The notes: generated by a model not told the origin, from the letters alone. Shown: positions 16,729 through 26,211, counted from the first letter of the stretch. The stretch: DNA of 64,000 nucleotides from an uncultured Clostridia bacterium (GCA_944385055.1 CALWVT010000001.1:248001-312000); one strand, 5' to 3'. Numbers and translations are program-made.

Positions 16729-19527
16729 ATGGATTACAAAAGCACTTTGAATTTGCCAAAGACCGATTTTCCGATGCAGGCAAAACTGCCCGCACGGGAA
16801 CCGCTGGCAATGGCTGAGTGGGAAAAAGAAGATCTCTACGGAGAAGTGATGAAGAAAAACGAAGGCAAGCCCGTCTTCGTTCTGCACGACGGGCCGCCTT
16901 ATGCGAACGGCGATATTCATCTGGGTACGGCGTTGAATAAAGTGCTGAAGGATATGATTGTCCGCTCGAAGAATATGTCGGGTTATAAAGCACCGTACGT
17001 GCCGGGCTGGGATACGCATGGCCTGCCGACGGAGTTAAAGGCGCGCAAGAAGGCCGGCGTGAAAAACAGCGCCACGATTTCCGATGTGGAGCTGCGCAAA
17101 ATCTGCCGTGAATTCGCGGAGTCGTACATCGACGGCCAGCGCAACGAGTTTAAGCGTTTGGGCGGCCTGGGCGACTGGGATCACCCGTATATCACGCTCA
17201 CGCACGATTACGAAGCCAAGCAGATCGAGATTTTTGCCGATATGTGCGAGAAGGGCCTCATTTACCGCGGCTTAAAGCCGGTCTATTGGTGCCCGGACTG
17301 CCAGACGGCACTCGCCGAGGCGGAGATCGAATATGCGGAAGACCCCTGCGATTCCATCTACGTCAAATTCCGCGTCACGGATGACAAGGGCGGCTTCTTT
17401 ACGTCGAAGGGCGCAGACCTCGCCCACACCTATTTCGTCATCTGGACCACGACCACATGGACGCTGCCGGCCAATGAGGCCATCTGCCTGGGGCCGTCTT
17501 TTGAATATTCCCTGATCCACTGCGGCGGGGAGTATTATATCATGGCGTCCGCGCTTTATGAGTCCGCCATGCAGGCCGCCGGTCTTTCCGATTACGAAGT
17601 GATCGCGACGTTTACCGGCAAAGACTGCGAATATATGAAGGCGCAGCATCCGTTTTTAGACCGCGAATCCTTAATCATCGTCGGCGACCACGTCACGCTT
17701 GAAAGCGGCACGGGCTGCGTCCATACGGCGCCCGGCCACGGCGTTGACGACTACAATGTCTGCCACAACCATTATCCCGAGCTGCCGATCCTGGTCCCAG
17801 TCGATGCGCACGGCCGCATGACCGAGGAGGCGGGGCCCATCTGCGCGGGGATGACCACGCAGGAGGCAAACAAGGCGATTGCCGATTATCTCGTCGAGAG
17901 CGGCGCGATGTTTGCCCAGCAGCACATCGTCCACCAGTACCCGCACTGCTGGCGCTGCAAGCACCCGATTTTGTTCCGTGCGACGGAGCAGTGGTTCTGC
18001 TCGGTGGATTCGATCAAGGAGCAGGCCGTCGACGCGATCAACAAAGTCCAGTGGATTCCGGCCTGGGGCAAGGACCGCATCACGTCCATGGTGCGCGAGC
18101 GCAACGACTGGTGCATTTCCCGCCAGCGCCGCTGGGGTGTGCCGATCCCGATCTTCTACTGCAAGGATTGCGGCGAGCCGCTGATGCGCAAGGATCTCAT
18201 GCTGCGTGTTTCGAAGCTCTTCGGCGAAAAGGGCAGCGATGCCTGGTATACGACCGAGCCCGAGGAAATCCTGCCCGAAGGCACCGTCTGCCCGAAGTGC
18301 GGCGGCCATTCCTTTGTCAAAGAGCACGACATCATGGACGTGTGGTTCGACTCCGGCGTCTCCCACGCTGCGGTCGCGGATCAGCGCCCCGAGCTGCATT
18401 GGCCGGCCGACCTCTATTTGGAGGGTGCAGACCAGTACCGTGGCTGGTTCCAGTCGAGCCTTCTGACGAGCGTCGCGTGGCGCGGCAAGGCGCCGTATAA
18501 GGCCGTCTGCACGCATGGCTGGGTCATCGACGACGAGGGCCGCAAGATGAGCAAATCTTTGGGCAACGGCATCGACCCGAAGACGATTATCGACCAGTAC
18601 GGCGCCGATATTCTGCGCCTGTGGGTCGCCTCGTCCGATTACCACACGGATGTCCACATCTCGAAGGATCTGTTAAAGCAGCTGTCCGACGCGTACCGCA
18701 AGATCCGCAACACGGCGCGCTTCATGCTCGGCAACCTCCACGACTTCGACCCCAACAAAGACGCCGTCCCACTTTCGGATTTGCAGGAAATTGACCTGTG
18801 GGCGCTGCGCAAGTTTGACGCATTGATCGCGAAGGTCAAGGAAAGCTACGACACGTATGAATTCCACAACGCCTACCACGCGATTCACAACTTCTGCGTC
18901 GTCGATCTGAGTAATTTCTACCTTGACGTGGCGAAGGACCGCTTGTACACGGAAAAGGCCGGCAGCCTGACCCGCCGCGCGGCGCAGACCGTCATGTTCC
19001 GCATCTTGAGCGGCATGACGCTGCTCGTTTCGCCGATTCTCGCGTATACGGGCGATGAAATCTGGAAGGCGATGCCGCACAGCAAGGACGAGGACCCGCG
19101 CGCCGCGGTGCTTAATTCGTTCCCGGAGGGCTCTGGCCTGCCCGAGGATGCGGCGTTTGTCTCCCGCTGGGACCGCATCCACGCGATCCGCGACGACGTC
19201 AAGAAGGCGCTCGAAAAGGCGCGCAAGCAGAAGGTCATCGGCGCCGCGCTCGACGCAAAGGTCACGCTCCACTGCACGGGTGACCTGTACACGTTCGCGA
19301 AGTCCGTCGAAAAGGAGCTTCTGCCGGTTCTGATCGTCTCCGCCGTCGAGGTGCAGGAAGGCGGCACCGGCACGTTCACAGACGTCGAGCTCCCCGACTT
19401 CTCCGTCACGGTGGAACACGCCGAAGGCGAAAAGTGCGCACGCTGCTGGATGTACAGCGACACCGTCGGCAAGAATGCCGCGCATCCGGACCTGTGCGAG
19501 CGCTGTGCGCAGGTATTGGAATCTTAA
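16729..19527 (+). CDS. ileS: Isoleucyl-tRNA synthetase
   Basis: Charges tRNA-Ile. The 932-residue class I enzyme has the HIGH-type signature in PYANGDIHLGTALN near residue 60, GWDTHGLPTE, the CP1 editing domain (TWTLPANEAI, GTGCVHTAPGHG), and the KMSKS loop DEGRKMSKSLGNG near 605. The C-terminal zinc site uses two Cys pairs (CARCWMYS, CERC). The length and zinc ending match the bacterial type. ATG at 16729 has GAAGGAGAG about 9 bases upstream; an in-frame TTG at 16711 lacks one. The 84-base upstream gap is too short for a T-box. Confidence 0.97.
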   Translation: MDYKSTLNLPKTDFPMQAKLPAREPLAMAEWEKEDLYGEVMKKNEGKPVFVLHDGPPYANGDIHLGTALNKVLKDMIVRSKNMSGYKAPYVPGWDTHGLPTELKARKKAGVKNSATISDVELRKICREFAESYIDGQRNEFKRLGGLGDWDHPYITLTHDYEAKQIEIFADMCEKGLIYRGLKPVYWCPDCQTALAEAEIEYAEDPCDSIYVKFRVTDDKGGFFTSKGADLAHTYFVIWTTTTWTLPANEAICLGPSFEYSLIHCGGEYYIMASALYESAMQAAGLSDYEVIATFTGKDCEYMKAQHPFLDRESLIIVGDHVTLESGTGCVHTAPGHGVDDYNVCHNHYPELPILVPVDAHGRMTEEAGPICAGMTTQEANKAIADYLVESGAMFAQQHIVHQYPHCWRCKHPILFRATEQWFCSVDSIKEQAVDAINKVQWIPAWGKDRITSMVRERNDWCISRQRRWGVPIPIFYCKDCGEPLMRKDLMLRVSKLFGEKGSDAWYTTEPEEILPEGTVCPKCGGHSFVKEHDIMDVWFDSGVSHAAVADQRPELHWPADLYLEGADQYRGWFQSSLLTSVAWRGKAPYKAVCTHGWVIDDEGRKMSKSLGNGIDPKTIIDQYGADILRLWVASSDYHTDVHISKDLLKQLSDAYRKIRNTARFMLGNLHDFDPNKDAVPLSDLQEIDLWALRKFDALIAKVKESYDTYEFHNAYHAIHNFCVVDLSNFYLDVAKDRLYTEKAGSLTRRAAQTVMFRILSGMTLLVSPILAYTGDEIWKAMPHSKDEDPRAAVLNSFPEGSGLPEDAAFVSRWDRIHAIRDDVKKALEKARKQKVIGAALDAKVTLHCTGDLYTFAKSVEKELLPVLIVSAVEVQEGGTGTFTDVELPDFSVTVEHAEGEKCARCWMYSDTVGKNAAHPDLCERCAQVLES

Positions 19528-19551
19528 GAAAATCTATAGAAATGGGAAAGA

Positions 19552-19578
19552 GCGGGGCAGAGGGTCTGCTCCGCCTTT
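19552..19578 (+). terminator. Short hairpin between ileS and lspA (possible attenuator)
   Basis: GCGGGGCAGA (19552-19561) pairs with TCTGCTCCGC (19565-19574) over a 3-base loop, followed by an interrupted T-rich run. It resembles a leaky terminator that would reduce lspA-rluD transcription. Confidence 0.5.
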
Positions 19579-19606
19579 CTTCTTTCGGAGGGGGAACCCA
19601 TTCGTG

Positions 19607-20083
19607 ATGCAAATCGTGATCGTGCTGTTGTCTGCCGCGGGAATCGTGGCGGTAGATCAGATTCTTAAGGCCGTGATGCTCTCGTGGCTCGCGCCGATTG
19701 GCCGCTATGAGGTGATTCCGGGCTTCTTCTCACTGGTTTATGTTGAAAACCGCGGTGCGGCCTTCGGCATCCTGCAAAACCGGCAGTGGCTGTTTGCGCT
19801 GCTGACCGTCGCCGTCTGTATCGTCATCATTGCCGCCTTGGTCCGCTACCGCCACCACGACGGCTTTTCCTGGGCGGCGTGCGCGCTCATTCTGGGCGGC
19901 GGCATCGGCAACGTTATCGATCGCCTTGTCCGTCAATTCGTGGTGGATTATCTGAGCTTTTCCATTTTCCCGCCCGTGTTTAATTTTGCGGACATCTGTG
20001 TGGTGGCCGGAGCGGTCTGCTTCTTGGTCCATGTGCTGCGCCGCGACCGCAAGGAAGCGGCAGAGCCCCGCGCGGAGGCCTGA
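19607..20083 (+). CDS. lspA: Lipoprotein signal peptidase (signal peptidase II)
   Basis: Cleaves the signal peptide of lipid-modified prolipoproteins in the membrane. The 158-residue protein has four membrane segments and the family motifs VDQILKAV, VENRGAAFGIL, and the catalytic Asp pair in GNVIDRLVRQFVVDYLSF and FNFADICVV. ATG at 19607 is annotated; a GTG one codon earlier (19604) is nearly as good since GGAGGGGG lies at 19587-19594. The stop is 3 bases before rluD. Confidence 0.95.
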   Translation: MQIVIVLLSAAGIVAVDQILKAVMLSWLAPIGRYEVIPGFFSLVYVENRGAAFGILQNRQWLFALLTVAVCIVIIAALVRYRHHDGFSWAACALILGGGIGNVIDRLVRQFVVDYLSFSIFPPVFNFADICVVAGAVCFLVHVLRRDRKEAAEPRAEA

Positions 20084-20086
20084 AAG

Positions 20087-21013
20087 ATGCCGCAGCAGTT
20101 TACGCTGACCGTCTCCCCGGAACAGGCAGGGCAGCGGCTCGATAAATTCTTGAGTACCGGTCTAGACGGGGTGACGCGCTCCGCCGTCGAAAAGTATATC
20201 GCGCAGGGGCTTGTCACAAAAGACGGCGCCCCGCTTTCCAAAAACCATCGGGTGGAGGCGGGGGAGTGCTTTTGTGTGGTGCTCCCGGACCCGGCGCCGC
20301 TTGCGGTGCAGGCGGAGGAGATCCCGCTTTCGATCGTCTATGAGGACGCGGATCTCCTCGTCGTCAATAAGCCCAAAGGCATGGTCGTCCATCCCGCGCC
20401 CGGCCATCCGGACCATACGCTCGTCAATGCGCTTCTGGCCCACTGCGGGGATTCGCTTTCCGGCATCAACGGGGTCTTGCGCCCGGGCATCGTGCACCGC
20501 ATCGACAAGGATACCAGCGGCCTGTTGATGGTCGCCAAGAACGATTTTGCCCACCAGGCCCTCGCGTCGCAGATTCAGGCACATACGTTTACGCGCCTTT
20601 ATGAGGCCGTCGTGCACGGTGTCATCAAGGAGGATTCCGGTACGGTCGATGCGCCGATCGGCCGCCATCCTGTCGACCGCAAGCGGATGGCGGTTACCCA
20701 AAAGGCAAGCCGCAATGCCGTCACGCATTTTACGGTCCTTGCGCGCTACCGCGCCTTTACCCATGTCCGCTGCAAACTCGAGACGGGCCGCACACACCAG
20801 ATCCGCGTCCATATGGCGTACATGGGCCATCCGGTTGCCGGTGACCCGCTCTATGGCCCCAAAAAGCCGGCACCGGGGTTAGACGGCCAGTGCCTGCATG
20901 CGCGCGTCATCGGCTTCGTCCATCCGCGCACCGGGGAATATATGGAGTTTACGAGCCCGCTGCCCGATTATTTTACGGCGTTTCTCAAACGCCTGGGCGA
21001 GCCCATTTCCTAA
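20087..21013 (+). CDS. rluD: RluA/RluD-family 23S rRNA pseudouridine synthase
   Basis: A 308-residue pseudouridine synthase. The N-terminal S4 domain (RLDKFLS..., AVEKYIAQGLV, about residues 10-75) precedes the catalytic domain with LLVVNKPKGMVVHPA, the catalytic Asp in GIVHRIDKDTSGLLMVAKN near residue 140, and GRTHQIRVHMAYMGHPVAGD. It matches YlyB of B. subtilis, which also follows lspA. Exact target uridines cannot be read from sequence. Last gene of the unit. Confidence 0.92.
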   Translation: MPQQFTLTVSPEQAGQRLDKFLSTGLDGVTRSAVEKYIAQGLVTKDGAPLSKNHRVEAGECFCVVLPDPAPLAVQAEEIPLSIVYEDADLLVVNKPKGMVVHPAPGHPDHTLVNALLAHCGDSLSGINGVLRPGIVHRIDKDTSGLLMVAKNDFAHQALASQIQAHTFTRLYEAVVHGVIKEDSGTVDAPIGRHPVDRKRMAVTQKASRNAVTHFTVLARYRAFTHVRCKLETGRTHQIRVHMAYMGHPVAGDPLYGPKKPAPGLDGQCLHARVIGFVHPRTGEYMEFTSPLPDYFTAFLKRLGEPIS

Positions 21014-21028
21014 AGCCTTTCATAAAGA

Positions 21029-21079
21029 AAGCGCAGCAAAAGCATTGGAAACGTTGCTTTTGCTGCGCTCTTTTTTGTT
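21029..21079 (+). terminator. Strong intrinsic terminator after rluD
   Basis: A perfect 15-bp stem (21030-21044 with 21055-21069) and a 10-base loop, followed by CTTTTTTGTTTTT. It also separates rluD from the convergent pfk. Confidence 0.93.
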
Positions 21080-21090
21080 TTTAGAAGGGA

Positions 21091-22170
21091 TTATTCATCG
21101 CCAAAACTGACGCCGATGTCGCGCGCCGTTTGGATGATGTCGAGGTCCAGCGGCACCGTCTTCAGCTTACCGGCTACTTCCGAAAGCGGCACCGGTACAA
21201 TGACGTTGTTGCGCATGGCCACCATGTAGCCGTACTTCTTTTCGCGGATCAGCCGCGCCGCCGCCGCGCCGAAGCGCGTCGAGAGCACCCGGTCAAACGG
21301 GCACGGGCTGCCGCCGCGCTGGATATGCCCCGGCACCGCCACGCGGATCTCGTGTCCGGTCGCATCCTCCAGCTGCTTAGCAAGCCGGTATGCGACCGAC
21401 GGATACGGTTCCGCCGCGCGCGCCGCCTTGAGCTCCTTTTTGCTCATCTTTGCTTCCTTTTTGGAGAGCGCGCCTTCCGCCACCGCAATGATCGAAAAGC
21501 GCTTGCCGGCTTTGCTGCGCTGCTCGATGACCTTCGAAATGCTGTCGATCGAATACGGGATCTCCGGCAGCAAAATGGCGTCTGCGCTGCCGGCAATGCC
21601 CGCGTGCAGCGTCAGCCATCCCACTTTGTGCCCCATGATTTCCACGATGAACACACGGCCGTGCGATGTCGCCGTCGTGTGGATGCTGTCGAGCACATTT
21701 GCCGCCACGTCTACGGCGCTCTGGAAACCGAACGTGATGTCGGTGCCCCAGATGTCGTTGTCAATGGTCTTCGGCATCGTGACGACGTGCAGGCCTTCCT
21801 GGCTTAAAAGGTTTGCCGTCTTGTGCGTGCCGTTGCCGCCCAGGATTGCCAGGCAGTCGAGCCCCATCTTGCGGTAATTGTCCTTCATATTCTGCACTTT
21901 GTCGCCGCTGTTTTCGTCCACTACGCGCATCAGCTTAAAGGGCTGGCGGCTTGTCCCCAAAATCGTACCGCCCAGATTCAAAATGCCGGAAAATTCGCTT
22001 TCCTTCATTTTGTGGTAATTCCCCTCAATCAGGCCGCGATAGCCGTCTTCTATGCCGTAAATTTCAATGTCCTTTCCGAACGCCTGGTACAGCGCTTTGC
22101 CCAGGCCGCGGATGGCAGCGTTTAATCCCTGGCAGTCACCGCCGCTGGTCAGAATTCCTACTCGTTTCAC
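21091..22170 (-). CDS. pfkA: 6-phosphofructokinase
   Basis: Phosphorylates fructose 6-phosphate in glycolysis. The 359-residue protein has ILTSGGDCQGLNA at the N terminus, LGGTILGTSR, GGNGTHKTA near residue 111, PKTIDND near 133, IVEIMGHKVGWL, and VPGHIQRGGSPCPFDR. The Gly after GGN (G114, E. coli position 104) favours ATP, while Lys134 (E. coli 124) is usual in the PPi-type and mixed clades; N113 replaces the usual Asp of GGDG. The phosphoryl donor is therefore probably ATP but not certain. The GTG at 22170 with AAAGGGG 9 bases upstream is preferred over an in-frame GTG at 22203. Confidence 0.9.
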   Translation of the reverse strand: MKRVGILTSGGDCQGLNAAIRGLGKALYQAFGKDIEIYGIEDGYRGLIEGNYHKMKESEFSGILNLGGTILGTSRQPFKLMRVVDENSGDKVQNMKDNYRKMGLDCLAILGGNGTHKTANLLSQEGLHVVTMPKTIDNDIWGTDITFGFQSAVDVAANVLDSIHTTATSHGRVFIVEIMGHKVGWLTLHAGIAGSADAILLPEIPYSIDSISKVIEQRSKAGKRFSIIAVAEGALSKKEAKMSKKELKAARAAEPYPSVAYRLAKQLEDATGHEIRVAVPGHIQRGGSPCPFDRVLSTRFGAAAARLIREKKYGYMVAMRNNVIVPVPLSEVAGKLKTVPLDLDIIQTARDIGVSFGDE

Positions 22171-22225
22171 GCGAAGGTTCCCCTTTCCATTCCTTTTTTG
22201 CACATCTCCTTTTGCACATAGTCAT

Positions 22226-22254
22226 AGTATAGCACAAAAATGCGTCCGCGAACA
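22226..22254 (-). promoter_or_regulatory. Candidate promoter of pfkA
   Basis: Minus-strand TATACT (22226-22231) preceded by TGC, giving an extended -10 (TGNTATACT). The -35 (TGTTCG at 17 bases) is poor, so this relies on the extended -10. Confidence 0.45.
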
Positions 22255-22258
22255 GTCT

Positions 22259-24400
22259 TTATTTAGAAACATCTTCGGCGGTCAGCGGGCGGAACGGTTT
22301 TGCGCGCTCCTGCGTTTCCAACGCCTTCAGGCGCTCCTGCGCCAGGCGGCTGAACTCGCGGTGGCTGTTGCAGGCGCGCTTGCCGCGGCGGTCGATGTGG
22401 ATATAGGAGCGGTCGCTGAGCATCATACGGGCGTTGATGTTGTCGCTGAGCATCAGGTCCAGCGTGTCAAACGCGCGCTGCTTTAAGTCCGGGTCCTCCA
22501 CCGGGAACACGAGTTCCACGCGGCGGTCGAGGTTTCTCGGCATCCAGTCGGCGCTGCCCATATAGATCTTCGGCGTACCGCCGCACTCAAAACGGAAAAT
22601 ACGGCTGTGCTCCAAAAGCTGGCCGACAATGCTGTAAACCTGGATGTTCTCACTGATCCCCGCAAGGCCCGGGATCAGGCAGCAGATGCCGCGCACAATC
22701 AGACGGATCGGGACGCCGGCCTGGCTTGCGCGGTACAGCCGCTCGATGATGTCCGGGTCGACCAGCGAATTGACTTTTGCCGTAATGCCGCTGGGCAGGC
22801 CGTTTTTCGCGTTCATGATCTCCTGCTCAATCATTTCCTGGAAGAAGGTGCGCATGCCGTGGGGAGCCACTACCATCTTGTTGTACTCCGGCGGCTGGCT
22901 GTAGCCGGTCAGGACGTTAAACAGGCTGCTGGCATCAATGCCGAACGGCTCTTTACACGTGAACATGCCAAGGTCCGTGTAAATTTTGGCGGTGGAGTCG
23001 TTGTAGTTGCCGGTGCCCATGTGCAGATAGCGGCGGATGCCGTCCTCTTCGCGGCGAACCACCAGCGCGATCTTGCAGTGCGTCTTTAAGCCCGCCAGGC
23101 CGTAAATCACGTGGCAGCCCGCTTCCTCGAGTTTCTTGGCCCAAAGGATGTTGTTTTCCTCATCAAAGCGCGCTTTCAGCTCGACGAGGACCGTCACCTG
23201 CTTGCCGTTTTCCGCGGCTTTAATCAGCGCGGCAATGATCGGCGAATGGCCGCTGACGCGGTAGAGCGTCTGCTTAATGGCGAGCACATTTTCATCTTCG
23301 GCCGCCTGGCGGATGAAGTTTACCACAATCTCAAAGCTCTCGTAGGGATGATGCACCATGCGGTCCTTTTCCCGGATTGCCTCAAAGATGTCGCTGTACC
23401 CCCAGAAGTCGGCCGGCGGGTATACCGGCACGATCGGCTTAAAGCACAGATGCTCACAGCCCGGCAGCCTCGCAAATTTGGAGAAGAACGTCAGGTCCAG
23501 CGGCCCGGGCACTTCGTAAATGCCGCTTTCCTTCACGTCGAGCATTTCCACTAAGAATGCCTTCGTTTCCGGGTCGCATTTTTGCAGCAGCTCCAGACGG
23601 ACCGGACGGCCGCGCTTGCGCTTTTTGATGGATTTCTGGATGGCGAGCATCAAGTCTTCCGCCTCTTCGTCAATGTCGAGGTCGCTGTTGCGCGTAATGC
23701 GGAACGGGCTCGCGGAGAGCACTTCCGTGCTGCCCTCAAACAGGCGGTCTAAGCACGAGATGATGACATTTTCCAACAGGACAAAACAGCGTCCCTCGCT
23801 GCTCGGCACTTCCAGAAAGCGCGACAGGATGCCCGGCACCTGCACGACGGCAAATGCCGGCTCTTCCTGGCCCTTCAGGCGCAGGCGGATTGCGATGTTT
23901 AAGCTCTTATTTGACAAAAACGGGAATGGCCGGCTGCGGTCGACCGCCAGCGGCGTCAAGACCGGGAAAAGGATTTTATCAAAATACGATTCGATGAACG
24001 CCTTTTGCTTTGCGTCGAGTTCCTCCAGCGAAAGGAAGGAAAGCCCTTCCCGCCGCAGTGCCGGTACAATCGAACGCAGCAGGCACGAATACTGCCGTTC
24101 GGCAAACGTGTGGATCTTTTCCGACAAGGCCGCGTACACCTGCGACGGCGTCATGCCGCTCGGGTCCGGCTTTTTGTATTTGCTTTTGATCTGTTCGATG
24201 ACGCCGGCCACACGCACCATGAAGAATTCATCCAGGTTGCTGGCCGTAATGGAGAGGAAGTTAACGCGCTCGAGAATCGGGTTCTCTTTTTTCATGGCCT
24301 CTTCCAGCACGCGGGCGTTAAAATCCACCCAGCTCAATTCACGGTTATAGTAGGGGAAAGGGGTCGGCTGCTCCTTTTCGGTTTTCATTTTGTCGCTCAT
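22259..24400 (-). CDS. ppk: Polyphosphate kinase 1
   Basis: Makes long-chain polyphosphate from ATP, reversibly. The 713-residue PPK1 has the N-terminal YYNRELSWVDFNARVLEEA, the head domain, then HHPYESFEIVV, the phosphorylated His in LKTHCKIALVVRR (around residue 440), YLHMGTGNYNDSTAKIYTD, and GSADWMPRNLDRRVE near the end. The ATG at 24400 has AAGGAG 7 bases upstream. It lies 15 bases after ppx, so the synthetic and degrading enzymes share an mRNA. Confidence 0.96.
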   Translation of the reverse strand: MSDKMKTEKEQPTPFPYYNRELSWVDFNARVLEEAMKKENPILERVNFLSITASNLDEFFMVRVAGVIEQIKSKYKKPDPSGMTPSQVYAALSEKIHTFAERQYSCLLRSIVPALRREGLSFLSLEELDAKQKAFIESYFDKILFPVLTPLAVDRSRPFPFLSNKSLNIAIRLRLKGQEEPAFAVVQVPGILSRFLEVPSSEGRCFVLLENVIISCLDRLFEGSTEVLSASPFRITRNSDLDIDEEAEDLMLAIQKSIKKRKRGRPVRLELLQKCDPETKAFLVEMLDVKESGIYEVPGPLDLTFFSKFARLPGCEHLCFKPIVPVYPPADFWGYSDIFEAIREKDRMVHHPYESFEIVVNFIRQAAEDENVLAIKQTLYRVSGHSPIIAALIKAAENGKQVTVLVELKARFDEENNILWAKKLEEAGCHVIYGLAGLKTHCKIALVVRREEDGIRRYLHMGTGNYNDSTAKIYTDLGMFTCKEPFGIDASSLFNVLTGYSQPPEYNKMVVAPHGMRTFFQEMIEQEIMNAKNGLPSGITAKVNSLVDPDIIERLYRASQAGVPIRLIVRGICCLIPGLAGISENIQVYSIVGQLLEHSRIFRFECGGTPKIYMGSADWMPRNLDRRVELVFPVEDPDLKQRAFDTLDLMLSDNINARMMLSDRSYIHIDRRGKRACNSHREFSRLAQERLKALETQERAKPFRPLTAEDVSK

Positions 24401-24415
24401 GCTGTTGCTCCTTTT

Positions 24416-25966
24416 TTAAATGAGGGTCTGCTTGATTTTCAAAACGGGTTTTACGCCAAACACGTCCGCAAAGAAGCCGGCACACTGCGCAAAAGCCCAC
24501 TGTTCCAATAGGACATTTTCATTCGTCTGCGCGCTGATGGTCAGCTGCTGGTCCGAGAGTTTCACCTTGACCTGCGGAATCTTCTGCTTCTGCGACTTGT
24601 CCAGCGCGTTTGCCAGGCGGAAGATCGCGACGAGCTTGGCGATTTCCGTGACAGAATGTTCCGACATCTGCTGGAAGGCCGGGTCCCGCAGCTGCGGCTC
24701 ATAGAATTCATTGTAACGCGCCACAAACGCAATGCGCAGCATATCCCGATCCGTCATGCCATAGATCCCCATGTGCCGGATCAGGTCGAACGTCGCGTCC
24801 AGATGCTGCTTGACGGAGACAAAGTGCCCGCAGTCATGCAGCACGGCAGCCAAATCCAGCAGAAGCCGCTGTTTGCGGTCCATGCCGTGCAGGGGCTTTG
24901 TGCGGTCAAAAATTTCCCCGGCAATCGTGCGCACCACCTGCGTATGCGCCTGGCTGCACTGGTAATCCGACGCAATGGTTTGCGCACAGGCAAGCGCGTT
25001 GCTGCGCACATGCTCAAAATACACCGCGTCCTGTTTCGGTAAGAGCATCTGGCGCATCAGTGCGTCCCACAAATCAATTTTCGGCGAGAGGACAAACCCC
25101 GCGTTCGTCAGGCGGATGAGGCGCACATAAATGGCCAGTGCCGAGTACAAAAGGTCCGCCTCGTTCTCCGAGAGCTGGTAGTGCAGCGCAATCTTGCTCG
25201 ACGTCATCTTGGAAATTCCCTGATAGAGCTTTAAAATCCGCTTGACCGGGATTTTAAACCGCCCCTCTTCCAGTTCCGCGTGGCACAGATGCGCAATCAT
25301 CTCGGCTTCATTGCCCGTCAGGATAATATTGACGATGTCGTGGCCCATCTCAAACGGGCGGTAATTGAGCATCGCGCGCAGGTATTCCTCGAGCACCTGG
25401 TCGAAGTTTTCAGTCTGCTCCTCAATGCTGGCCAGCATGTCGTGCAGCTTCAAAGCACCGATCGGCGCATTCTGGGAGTAAACCATGTTTTGGCCGTCGT
25501 GCAGCGCAATGCCAAGCGTGCCGGAACCGATATAGGACAAAAGGCTGTATCCTTCCGTCAAATCGCCCGTGCGGTTGAGCAGGTCCAGAATCTCGGAATA
25601 GATCAGCGTCTTTTCTTCGGCATCCTCCAGCACGCGCACGGAGAATCCATTTTTAATGCGGATTTGGTCGAGCACGAACGCGCGGTTCGAGGCCTCGCGG
25701 ATTGCCGTGGTGGCCACCACCTGCCACTGTGTTACGCCGTATTCCTGAATCAGATTCTTAAAGCCGGCCAGCGCTTCCGTCAGCGTCCGCACGCTTTCAA
25801 AGCTGATCGAGCCGGTTGTAAAGACCTCGTGCCCCAGAGAAAGCGGGTAGACTAACTGATCCAGATCCACGATTTCGCCTTTGCGCAGCTGCGAGATGCG
25901 CATTTTCAAAGCACTGGACCCGATGTCAATGACCGCCGCGGCTTTCGGAAACTTTTTCTTATTCAT
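24416..25966 (-). CDS. ppx: Exopolyphosphatase / GppA family with C-terminal HD domain
   Basis: Hydrolyses polyphosphate ends or pppGpp. The 516-residue protein has the ASKHA fold (AAVIDIGSSALKMRI near the N terminus; ATTAIREASN; YIGSGTLGIAL for phosphate binding) and a C-terminal HD-like domain (LLLDLAAVLHDCGHFV). The typical SGGSTE motif is replaced by IGSGTL, a weaker match to the nucleotide/phosphate loop. ATG at 25966 is preferred because homology starts just after it, although its ribosome binding site is weak. Upstream in-frame codons at up to 26002 are not supported. Ppx versus GppA activity cannot be separated by sequence. Confidence 0.88.
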   Translation of the reverse strand: MNKKKFPKAAAVIDIGSSALKMRISQLRKGEIVDLDQLVYPLSLGHEVFTTGSISFESVRTLTEALAGFKNLIQEYGVTQWQVVATTAIREASNRAFVLDQIRIKNGFSVRVLEDAEEKTLIYSEILDLLNRTGDLTEGYSLLSYIGSGTLGIALHDGQNMVYSQNAPIGALKLHDMLASIEEQTENFDQVLEEYLRAMLNYRPFEMGHDIVNIILTGNEAEMIAHLCHAELEEGRFKIPVKRILKLYQGISKMTSSKIALHYQLSENEADLLYSALAIYVRLIRLTNAGFVLSPKIDLWDALMRQMLLPKQDAVYFEHVRSNALACAQTIASDYQCSQAHTQVVRTIAGEIFDRTKPLHGMDRKQRLLLDLAAVLHDCGHFVSVKQHLDATFDLIRHMGIYGMTDRDMLRIAFVARYNEFYEPQLRDPAFQQMSEHSVTEIAKLVAIFRLANALDKSQKQKIPQVKVKLSDQQLTISAQTNENVLLEQWAFAQCAGFFADVFGVKPVLKIKQTLI

Positions 25967-26060
25967 GTATACACCGCCTGTTCCTTGAGTGCCCCGCTCC
26001 ATTCTGAAAAAGCGGGGGTTTCAAACTATCAAACCAACTTCTTGTTTTTCGATTAGTATT

Positions 26061-26089
26061 AGTATAACAATTTTTGCACCGTCCAGCAA
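26061..26089 (-). promoter_or_regulatory. Promoter of ppx-ppk
   Basis: Minus-strand TTGCTG (26084-26089), 17-base spacer, TATACT (26061-26066), about 95 bases upstream of ppx. Confidence 0.65.
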
Positions 26090-26150
26090 GGCACTGGGCA
26101 GTCCGCAGCAAAATATAACATAATTTTAACAATCACACACGCGTACGTAT

Positions 26151-26179
26151 TTGACAAATCTGAAAAGATTCGCTACCCT
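26151..26179 (+). promoter_or_regulatory. Promoter of the nitrilase-family gene
   Basis: Consensus TTGACA (26151-26156), 17-base spacer and a weaker TACCCT (26174-26179), 33 bases upstream of the ATG. It diverges from the ppx promoter. Confidence 0.6.
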
Positions 26180-26211
26180 TTTTTTGAAGTCTCGAAAAAG
26201 GAGGACACACC

